Assembly (NCBI GenBank): GCA_033964015.1
Contig: CM066913.1
Span: 20,917,854-20,981,853, forward strand
Direction of reading: 5' to 3'
DNA from: Scolanthus callimorphus
Lineage: Eukaryota > Cnidaria > Anthozoa > Actiniaria > Edwardsiidae
DNA: 64,000 nucleotides
Shown here: one piece after another, positions 26,807-34,160 of the stretch
Numbering within the stretch: the stretch's first letter is position 1
Layout of the letters: each line of letters begins with the position of its first letter
Made by a program: the position numbers and the translations under genes
The notes under the pieces: generated by a model
Databases searched by the model: none
What the model was told of the DNA's origin: nothing
What the model saw: only the letters and a program-made list of their open reading frames with translations

Positions 26807-27799
26807 ATGAGTAACGAAAGAATGTTATCGAAAATATACTATTCTACAGAAGGTTACTGGAAAGGTTATTCAGCCATTCCAAAATTAGCTAATGTAGCTA
26901 AAGTTAGTGAAGCTGAGGCTAAACGGTGGCTTGAGAAACAAGCATTGTGGCAAATTTATTTACCACCTCCAAAGTATGTTCCCAGGCCACATTGGACTGT
27001 GGATAAACCGAATCAGATTCATCAAGCTGATCTATTATTTCTACCTCATGATAAAGTTGGTAGGAAAACGTATAAGTACGCGTTGGTGGTGATTGATATC
27101 GCCTCGAGATACAAGGATGCCGAAGCATTAACTTCAAAAGAAAGTGGTGAAGTGGCAAGAGCATTAACCAAGATTTATTCTCGAAAATTAAGGTGGCCAA
27201 AGACATTAATTATCGATCCCGGAAAGGAATTTATGGGAGAAGTTACTAAACTTATGAACAAGCATCAAGTGACCATCCAGCGAAGTGAGGCAGGGAACCA
27301 TCGAGCTCAGGCATTTGTAGAGCGGGCGAATCGGACTTTGGGTGAGAAATTGTTTAGTCATCAATATGCACAGGAAATGATTAGTGATGATAGGTCTAGA
27401 GTGTGGGTGAAACGTTTGCCTGCTATTCTGAAAGCTCTAAATAGCCGCCCGATAAGAATCACTGGCAAAGAGCCTGAGAAAGCTGTGAAAATGAGAGAGG
27501 TTGATATTAAGGGTGTAGAATACAAGCGTGTTGTTGGCCTTGACGAAGTGAGGCTGCCGCCCGGTGTTCGAGTTAGATATTTATATGCTCCTGGTGAGGG
27601 TGAAGGGGGCGAACGTAGGCGTGCCACAGATCCGACCTATTCAATCAAAATATACAATCTATCTAGGAGTGTGGTGTCACCAAATCAGCCAGTATTGTAT
27701 TATTTACTAGATGGTCCGAGGCGTAGTTTTGTGAGGGAAGAGCTTCAGGTTGTGTCAAAAGACACTGAGCTGCCTCCTAATTCTGTGTTGGAACGATAA
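26807..27799 (+). CDS. Polinton integrase (retroviral-type, DDE)
   Basis: 330 aa. Inserts the element into host DNA. The catalytic core (rve family) has D75 (HQADLLFL), D137 (LIIDPGKEF) and E172 (AFVERANRTLGEK); D137 and E172 are 35 residues apart, the expected DD35E spacing. An N-terminal helical region (1-60) with WLEKQALWQIY precedes the core, and a basic C-terminal SH3/chromo-like part (about 250-325) with LYYLLDGPRRSFVREELQVV follows. All catalytic residues are intact. The 3' end overlaps the polymerase gene on the opposite strand by 55 bp. Confidence 0.95.
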   Translation: MSNERMLSKIYYSTEGYWKGYSAIPKLANVAKVSEAEAKRWLEKQALWQIYLPPPKYVPRPHWTVDKPNQIHQADLLFLPHDKVGRKTYKYALVVIDIASRYKDAEALTSKESGEVARALTKIYSRKLRWPKTLIIDPGKEFMGEVTKLMNKHQVTIQRSEAGNHRAQAFVERANRTLGEKLFSHQYAQEMISDDRSRVWVKRLPAILKALNSRPIRITGKEPEKAVKMREVDIKGVEYKRVVGLDEVRLPPGVRVRYLYAPGEGEGGERRRATDPTYSIKIYNLSRSVVSPNQPVLYYLLDGPRRSFVREELQVVSKDTELPPNSVLER

Positions 27800-30700
27800 T
27801 GCCCGTGAGCGTATGTATGTATGCCATCTTTTCTAATGACTCGCTTCGTATCATCGTGAGACAACGCTACTTTATTCACAGTCTCGGTGTAAATTTCATG
27901 TTTATGACTGCGAATTACATTCATCTTTCTCATATGATTTTGTTGATTGAATAGACAATCCTTGTAATCATCAAAACTGATGCCTTTCTTCACGACTGCT
28001 TTCTTCACACCCTTACATTTCTTTTCTTCCTCTCCTTCATCCAATTTGTATGCGTAGAGTTTGGCACGCAGACCGACAAACTCGGTAATCTGTTTACCTC
28101 CAGCCTCGTCTTTGAACATACCGATGATTTTCTTGTTGACTCCAGACTTAATACCTGATGGATGATCTTTGGGATAATTACTAGTATCAAACATGTCGTT
28201 CACATCTGAGCTGATATCCTTGTAGAAATCATCTGTTTCTATCTCGTAGGCAAGACTGTCAGTATCGGTAAACAACAGCTTGGCTTTTTTACCATATTTA
28301 GGTTTGATGTAATTGTAATGAAACTCATACATCAATGTTTTACTTAGGTCTAAAATGGACATGCCTAAGTAAACTGGCTTATTGAAGACCAACTTTGTCT
28401 TCTTCATGTGAATAGCAACTAGATTCTCGCAAAAAATTGTGCGGTGTTGATAGTTTGGCTTTGATATTAACTTTTTCGCATCTTTTTCATTTGTGACCAA
28501 TCGAATGTCCACCCTGTTTCTGATGTTTTCCATGGTTTTCCCAAAGACGGAGTTATTCATCAGCTTGAAGAAATCTTTCTCAAAGTCGTTGGTTGCTTTT
28601 GCCCTAAGGTTGGTATTCAAGTCGATGTAGGGCTTCAGCCATGCAGACTCTTCAAATGTTATACCTCTATGAATCTTGGTTATTTTTAGTCCGAGACTTT
28701 CATAATGTTTCAACGCCTCGTGGTGAACTACATACTTTACCTTGTCGTTGAGGTTTGGGATCAATTTCTCAACCTTGTCAACCTCAAGTCTCTCTGGAGC
28801 TAGCGGATAGTCGTTGTGCAAGTCGTGAAGGCGTTGAGGATACTTCAAGTCAACCTCGAGTATACATGGGAGATTTTTCCAGCCCTCAAGTTCTTGGTCA
28901 GTCATCCATCTAAAACCATGAGTAGGGAGTGGTTTACTCATTGCCCATCCATATAGATTGTTTGCGTCAAGATAAGTGATATACTTATTTGGTAGATTTG
29001 GATCATATTCCTCCATGTATGGGTTGTTGGCTTTACCATATCTAGTAGAGATCATAGACACACCCCCACGAATGCCTTTCTCGATCATGAGTAGCATGTC
29101 AGGATCTGTCAAAAGTTCCAACTCCACTTTCGTTAACTTTAACGCTGCATCCCAGGCTAGTCCAGGTGCTGTATAATACCACGCTGGGTCTAATCCATAG
29201 TTTTCTTGACACACGTTTCGAAAGTTTTCAAAGACATCAGCTAACAGGAGAACGTCTGAATCTAAATAGAGGTCGTGGTATTCCCTTATTGTTTTCATCT
29301 CAAAGGTTTCCCACACCTTTTGAGCGTGTTGATAGTCCTCCTCTGATATGTCGGTGTCATTGAGTCTAGAGAAGAATGCCTCCTTTGGTGGAAGCTGAGT
29401 TGCGTTGAGTTTCTCGAAGCTATCGAACCAATCGTATGGGAAAACACCCTTTCTTAACAATAGTTGTAATTGTTCTCCTTCATAACTTTCAGTGAGATTT
29501 TTGAAAGAATATTGTGGTAGATTACTGACTAAACTGTTAAGACTTGTTGCCATAAATTTAAAGCTGTCGATGAATCTGATGTCCCGCTTAATGTCAATAT
29601 GTTTTCCCTCTTTGTTCGTAAAGGTGTCTACAACAATCTGCTTTGTGAAACTGATATACTTTTCCTCATTATTAGGTATACAGTTTATTTTACCTTTTGA
29701 TGTACCAAGGTTCTTTATAAATAGGTGTGAATCATATCCAGATAGGTTGTGAAATAAGACTGGGAAGAACTTTGGAATTTTGAATTGAAGGTTGCATTCG
29801 TTATGAGCTGCGCCTCTAAACTTTCCTGAGAGGTGGCAGTGGTCCAATACCTTATCTTCTCTTAATTCACCCTCACAGATGTGACAGTGAGTGGCATTCT
29901 TATAAGCGATTCTATCATTCTTACTCATCTTCACCTTCTTTGAGAACTTGAATTTGTTGTAAATATCCTTAATATCCGACTCTAAATTTTCTATAAAAAT
30001 CTGTGGGATATCTTCGTCTGGAGATTCAGCTGTGTATCGAACAAGCGTAGGTGGAAATATGTTGTCGTCAAAACACTTGATGAGATAGCAGAAGCCTGAT
30101 GGTTTGTGCTTCTGATATTGCTTAGTAAAGCTTTTACTTTCATCTGGTGAACATGTGTCAATGTTCTCTGTGAAGCTCTCAAAGTCAGCATAAACAACAA
30201 ATGGAACTCGCATTTTTCTGTTAACGTTCTTAAAAGCTAAATAACGAGGGTTGCCATCTTTGTCAACCGGCATATCAATCTTGACTTCTTCGTTTGTAGC
30301 GCAGTATTCAATATGTTTTTCTAGTGAGGTCTTACACCAAAACGTGTTTAGACATCTGAAGCAAAAATGTGTTGTACTTTTGTGTTTGTTGACTTTTTTA
30401 CTCAAAAGTCTTGACATATTTTTAATCCAGCAGAAGTGATTCGTCTGTTCATTTGAAATTAAAAGTAAGTTGATCACTTGAGCTTCATGTTTCTTACTAA
30501 TTCTCAAAGGGTAAACAACCCCTTCAAATCCGAAGACGTTAATCGCGAAGGGGTTCTGTTTCTCAAATTTGTCAATCTGTTTTAGTGACATTGGGAACTC
30601 GATTCCAGACCAGTCGAACTTATTGGAGTCTTCTCTCATTTGTTTATTTAGTCTTTGAGGATCTTTTTTCTTAGGAAACACAGCAGACGTTACTGCCCAC

Positions 30701-31650
30701 TTGAAACACTCGTGATCCTTTTCGTTCTTAACATTGATGATTGCTTCCAAGGAAGCTAAGGTTTTTGGGAGTTGAATGTAGGAGCTTCCAGAAAGTGGCT
30801 CAAATGGATCAATGCTGATATCAAAGTGTTCGACTTGGTTGAATTGCCAACCAGAGCCTTGGTTCTGAAATTGCCCAATCAATTCAAGTAGGCGATTTGT
30901 CATAACATTGAAAATGTCGGAGAAATCGGTCGATTCAGTTACTATTTCAACGTCGGAATGAAAGTACCCTGAATTTTCATCTATCTGACCAGTAGCTGGA
31001 TTCTTTTTTATGAATTTGCAAGTAAAGATGAACTTTACTTTGATGGGTTTCTTTTGTTGGTTAATAAGAGTCAGAACTTTTGGTTTGGAATTATTGAGAA
31101 ATGTTTTGGGATCATACCCACTCTGCCCGTCTATCCTATGTGTTTTGAGATACCCCTTCAGCGCTGTTTGCTGTTCTTTTGGAGTAAAGTGATCATGTTT
31201 ATTAAAAATACGGTTTACTTTTTCCTTCAGGTCGTTAACTCGTTTGCTTGCATTGTTCTTAATTGGATCTGGGACATGAGATAATATCCAGTCTGTGAAC
31301 TTGTTAATCTCTTTCTTTACTGTTTCAACAGCCCTCGAAGTCAGGCTTTTCAATGACCTTGGTGTAGGAATGGGTCTTTGCACTGGTATATTAGTCCTTG
31401 GTGTTGGAATGGGTCTTTGCACTGGTATATTAGTCCTTGGTGCTGGAATGGGTCTTTGCACTGGTATATTAGTCCTTGGTGTTGGAATGGGTCTTTGCAC
31501 TGGTATATTAGTCCTTGGTGTTGGAATGGGTCTTTGCACTGGTATATTACCTAAAGCTTCGATGAGTTCAGCTTTACGTAATTTGTAGTAGCCTTTAATG
31601 TGTCGCTCCTTGGCAAGGGCTTTCAGTTGTTTCACTGTTTGTTTGTCCAT
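27745..31650 (-). CDS. Protein-primed family B DNA polymerase (pPolB)
   Basis: 1301 aa, replicates the element by protein priming at the terminal repeats. It has a SAP-like N-terminal helix pair (1-35), then five 13-residue Pro-rich repeats of the type IPVQRPIPTPRTN (about 36-100), and a Cys/His finger-like segment (CFRCLNTFWCK...H...C, about 430-450). The exonuclease motifs are ADFES (about 485), HNLSGYDSHLF (about 633) and YLDSDVLLLADVF (about 790). A CHICEG...CHLSG...CN HNH-like insertion is at about 588. Polymerase motifs are DANNLYGWAMS (about 890), KLMNNSVFGK (about 1030) and the catalytic FTDTDSLAYE (about 1125). All are intact. The start is in the right terminal repeat. The natural C-terminus of the family ends near IHTYAHGH; here about 17 extra residues arise from the overlap with the integrase. 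Confidence 0.96.
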   Translation of the reverse strand: MDKQTVKQLKALAKERHIKGYYKLRKAELIEALGNIPVQRPIPTPRTNIPVQRPIPTPRTNIPVQRPIPAPRTNIPVQRPIPTPRTNIPVQRPIPTPRSLKSLTSRAVETVKKEINKFTDWILSHVPDPIKNNASKRVNDLKEKVNRIFNKHDHFTPKEQQTALKGYLKTHRIDGQSGYDPKTFLNNSKPKVLTLINQQKKPIKVKFIFTCKFIKKNPATGQIDENSGYFHSDVEIVTESTDFSDIFNVMTNRLLELIGQFQNQGSGWQFNQVEHFDISIDPFEPLSGSSYIQLPKTLASLEAIINVKNEKDHECFKWAVTSAVFPKKKDPQRLNKQMREDSNKFDWSGIEFPMSLKQIDKFEKQNPFAINVFGFEGVVYPLRISKKHEAQVINLLLISNEQTNHFCWIKNMSRLLSKKVNKHKSTTHFCFRCLNTFWCKTSLEKHIEYCATNEEVKIDMPVDKDGNPRYLAFKNVNRKMRVPFVVYADFESFTENIDTCSPDESKSFTKQYQKHKPSGFCYLIKCFDDNIFPPTLVRYTAESPDEDIPQIFIENLESDIKDIYNKFKFSKKVKMSKNDRIAYKNATHCHICEGELREDKVLDHCHLSGKFRGAAHNECNLQFKIPKFFPVLFHNLSGYDSHLFIKNLGTSKGKINCIPNNEEKYISFTKQIVVDTFTNKEGKHIDIKRDIRFIDSFKFMATSLNSLVSNLPQYSFKNLTESYEGEQLQLLLRKGVFPYDWFDSFEKLNATQLPPKEAFFSRLNDTDISEEDYQHAQKVWETFEMKTIREYHDLYLDSDVLLLADVFENFRNVCQENYGLDPAWYYTAPGLAWDAALKLTKVELELLTDPDMLLMIEKGIRGGVSMISTRYGKANNPYMEEYDPNLPNKYITYLDANNLYGWAMSKPLPTHGFRWMTDQELEGWKNLPCILEVDLKYPQRLHDLHNDYPLAPERLEVDKVEKLIPNLNDKVKYVVHHEALKHYESLGLKITKIHRGITFEESAWLKPYIDLNTNLRAKATNDFEKDFFKLMNNSVFGKTMENIRNRVDIRLVTNEKDAKKLISKPNYQHRTIFCENLVAIHMKKTKLVFNKPVYLGMSILDLSKTLMYEFHYNYIKPKYGKKAKLLFTDTDSLAYEIETDDFYKDISSDVNDMFDTSNYPKDHPSGIKSGVNKKIIGMFKDEAGGKQITEFVGLRAKLYAYKLDEGEEEKKCKGVKKAVVKKGISFDDYKDCLFNQQNHMRKMNVIRSHKHEIYTETVNKVALSHDDTKRVIRKDGIHTYAHGHYRSNTELGGSSVSFDTT
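31355..31545 (-). repeat. 39-bp tandem repeat inside the polymerase gene
   Basis: Five in-frame copies encode IPVQRPIPTPRTN (third copy has A for T). The near-identical DNA of the copies suggests recent expansion by slippage or unequal exchange. The product is a PxxP-rich linker between the SAP-like head and the polymerase body. Confidence 0.9.
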
Positions 31651-31764
31651 GTTTATTATAGTATCTATATTTCTTTAAATTCATTTCAATTTTTTAAATT
31701 CAAATTTAAAAAGTTCTCAACCCATTTTTTTATTTTGCGCTCGGCCCCGCATATTGCATCTACT
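31631..31764 (-). repeat. Right terminal inverted repeat of the Polinton
   Basis: 134 bp, the inverse of 16793-16926, without visible mismatch. It contains the polymerase promoter box (31672-31680), ATG and first codons (MDKQTV, then divergence at the seventh codon). Confidence 0.97.
31651..31680 (-). promoter_or_regulatory. Putative promoter of the polymerase gene
   Basis: ATTTAAAGA at 31672-31680, 21 nt before the ATG. The sequence is identical to the methyltransferase promoter, being in the terminal repeat. Confidence 0.6.
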
Positions 31765-31769
31765 AACGG
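31765..31769. repeat. Right target site duplication of the Polinton
   Basis: AACGG, matching 16788-16792. Confidence 0.75.
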
Positions 31770-31978
31770 TGACAATCAAAAATCATGCGAGTTGACGCGG
31801 GATGTTACACGATCGCACTATCAAAATCAAGCGCGCTGATTGGCTCACTCAGGGAACCCATTGCATGATAAACTGCCAAGACATGCTATACGTAGCAACT
31901 TGTCTCGCAACGTTGCGAAAAGTAGAGCTCGTTTTACGTTTTCTGCAACTGGCAACGCGACAAAATATTGCATTGCTA

Positions 31979-32070
31979 GGGGATGTTACACGCGCGCTTT
32001 CGCTGCAACTCGCAACGCAACAAACATTGCGTTGCGAGTTGCAAGAAAAATTGCCTCGTGTAACATGTCC
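31979..32070. repeat. Small fold-back element with GATGTTACACG ends
   Basis: GGATGTTACACG at the left and CGTGTAACATGTCC at the right; inner arms GCAACTCGCAACGCAA / TTGCGTTGCGAGTTGC. The GATGTTACACG motif also occurs at about 31800, and CAACTGGCAACGC motifs occur on both flanks of the Polinton. Confidence 0.7.
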
Positions 32071-32173
32071 TTACGACGAGTTTTTTTTTTGTCCTCCTTG
32101 CGCGCGCACTCAATCGAGGACTCTTGCCTGCACGCACTGACAAACGGGGAACACGCACCCTTTCGCCTATCAG

Positions 32174-32302
32174 ATAGAGCCCAGTTCACATGACTGCGGT
32201 GAACCAAACGCAAAGTAAATAAACCAATTCTGAGTAAAACCTATAGGAGTAATTACAAAGTAAGTGCGAATTACTCACGACACTCATCTGAAATCCGCTC
32301 TA
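32174..32302. repeat. MITE family B, copy 2
   Basis: ATAGAGCCCAGTTCACATGA ... CATCTGAAATCCGCTCTA; same family as 2362-2494 (shared internal ATTCTGAGTAAAACCTATAG). Confidence 0.75.
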
Positions 32303-32533
32303 AGATATGTAAGATTATTTAAGTGAAAAACATATAAAATGTATAAAACAACCTACAATAATGATCTGAATAAAATCCAATACATTAATTACTTATAATA
32401 ATTACTATTTACTCGTCATTTCTCAGAGGTTAGTGTGGTTCCGAAAATCCTGTGAAACACGCTTTAGCATATCTTTTATTACGCTTTAACTCCATTCTTC
32501 TCTTTTGTATTATATGGGCTATTACTCTTTGAC

Positions 32534-32549
<16 letters not shown>

Positions 32550-32567
<18 letters not shown>

Positions 32568-32572
32568 CTGTC

Positions 32573-32603
<31 letters not shown>

Positions 32604-32650
32604 ATGGGCTATTGACTCAGAGGCCATGAGGGCGAGAGGAATAATTGTTT
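32550..32650. repeat. Fold-back element with CAATTATTCCTC ends
   Basis: CAATTATTCCTCGAGCCC is mirrored by GGGCGAGAGGAATAATTG, with inner GAGTCAATAGCCCAT / ATGGGCTATTGACTC arms. Confidence 0.7.
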
Positions 32651-32835
32651 TAGTCAAATCACACTAGTAGGTCGATTTGTATTGCCAAAAAAATGTTTTT
32701 GTTTTGGTCATTTGCCATTTTCTGGCTTTCAAATCCGACACTTTTCGCTACTAGTAGGCTATAACGTATAGCCTACTAGTAGCTCAACCAATCAGAACGC
32801 AGCATTGATAATATACCACTAGTGTGATTTGACTA
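32651..32835. repeat. MITE with TTAGTCAAATCACACTAGTAG ends
   Basis: The left end TTAGTCAAATCACACTAGTA is mirrored by CACTAGTGTGATTTGACTAA at the right. It abuts the previous fold-back. Confidence 0.7.
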
Positions 32836-33013
32836 ATACTGATTATACTTTGTTTCACGGGATTATGGAAACCACTGACAGAAGACAGTTGTATCAGCAC
32901 AGCGCTAATAACTGTCATACGAAGTAAAACGTACAGTTTCTTGGAAACAGACGCGGAGCTTGACAAATGGAACTCGTCTTCCTTCTGTATCCAACTTATG
33001 GCAGGCAACCGTC

Positions 33014-33846
33014 TGAGACCTCGTCCACACTACACGCCGTTTTCAAACGAAAACGGACACTTTTTGCTCCGTTTTCAAAAAGATTTGCGTCCACACTTAT
33101 CGTTTTCGCCCGTCCACACTGCAACGCGTATCCGTACGAAAACGTTCTTGTGCATTCAGTGCGCATGCCCAAATAAGCTCAACGCATGCGCATTTCGATC
33201 TATCGGCCCGCGAAAGTTGTCGGGTTTGCTGTGGTGACGTCATCGTTTTCAGATAGCATCGTTTTCACCCGTCAAACGAAAACGGATAGTTTTTGCTCCG
33301 GATACAGCGCCGAAAACGATCACCGAAAACGGATCAATCCGAAAACGCTCTCCAGAGTGGAGCAATTTGAAAACGGAGCTGTTTGGAAACGCTGTTTTCT
33401 AGTGTGGACGGGTAAAAACGATGGTATCTGAAAACGATGACGTCACTACAGCAAACCCGACCAATTTCGCGGGCCGACAGATCGAAATGCGCGTGCGTTT
33501 TCCTTATTTGAGCATGCACACTGAATGCATAAGAGCGTTTACGTCAACCTCGTTCCCAGGGTCTTGTGGGTAATTTTCAAGATGGCGGTTGGTCGAGCAC
33601 AATGCCCTGGGGGAGGCTGAGTCACATGACCACTGTTTTAAAACATGGGAACGAGGTTGTTCTTTGTTTCGAAACGGTCATGTGACTCAGCCTCCCCCAG
33701 GGTATTGTGCTCGACCAACCGCCATCTTGAAAATTACCCACAAGACCCTGGGGACGAGGTTGCGTTTTCGTAAGGATACGCGTTGTAGTGTGGACGAGCG
33801 AAAACGATAAGTTCGATACGTTTCCGTTTTCGTTCGACGGTGTCTT
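33014..33846. repeat. Large composite MITE with CTCGTCCACACTAC ends
   Basis: Rich in GAAAACG / CGTTTTC. The ends (CTCGTCCACACTACACGCC and GTAGTGTGGACGAGCG) are inverted, as are inner segments such as TTGTCGGGTTTGCTG / CAGCAAACCCGACCAA. It carries a nested fold-back at 33545-33762. Confidence 0.7.
33545..33762. repeat. Nested near-perfect fold-back
   Basis: Arms of about 100 bp (CAACCTCGTTCCCAGGGTCT and inverse; inner AAGATGGCGGTTGGTCGAGC and inverse). It is inserted in the composite MITE 33014-33846. A degraded half is seen at about 59607-59670. Confidence 0.75.
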
Positions 33847-34160
33847 AGCTTATAGTTTAGTCATTGGCCGTTTTCAAACTTGAAGAGGCACCTGAAGACG
33901 ATTTGTTCGTCTAATGTGAATTCAAAACGGCCAGATATCATAAAAAATGTCCTTGAAATTTCCCATAAGCCATCGCTTTTTTTGCTAGTTCCACCTCCCC
34001 GCGCTTTCTTTTACAAATCTCCCAGCAACAGTCAGCAATAGTCACTTCACCCCTCTCCGCATTTCTGTTAAAATCTGTGCCAAATAAACACCACCCACTG
34101 TCCCCTTCTCGATTTCCTGGCTCTACTATGTAGTAGGTTGCCATGGAGGGCGAGCATCCT

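Larger units (their letters stand above)
16793..31764. mobile_element. Complete Polinton (Maverick) element
   Basis: A 14,972-bp self-synthesising DNA transposon with viral-type genes. It is bounded by 134-bp terminal inverted repeats starting AGTAGATGC (the expected AG start) and an AACGG duplication. It encodes protein-primed DNA polymerase B, a retroviral-type integrase, major capsid protein, penton-like minor capsid protein, packaging ATPase, a cytosine methyltransferase and several small accessory proteins. By eye the terminal repeats show no mismatch, and most reading frames are open, so the insertion looks recent. One conserved gene (19324-20821) is frameshifted. The element sits between the 3' ends of DNAI4 (+) and the TRP-like gene (-). 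I find no adenovirus-type protease. Confidence 0.97.
31765..34160. other. Intergenic region between Polinton and the TRP-like gene
   Basis: I see no gene. The region is a stack of fold-back repeats: 31979-32070, MITE B at 32174-32302, 32550-32650, 32651-32835, and the composite at 33014-33846. Confidence 0.6.
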
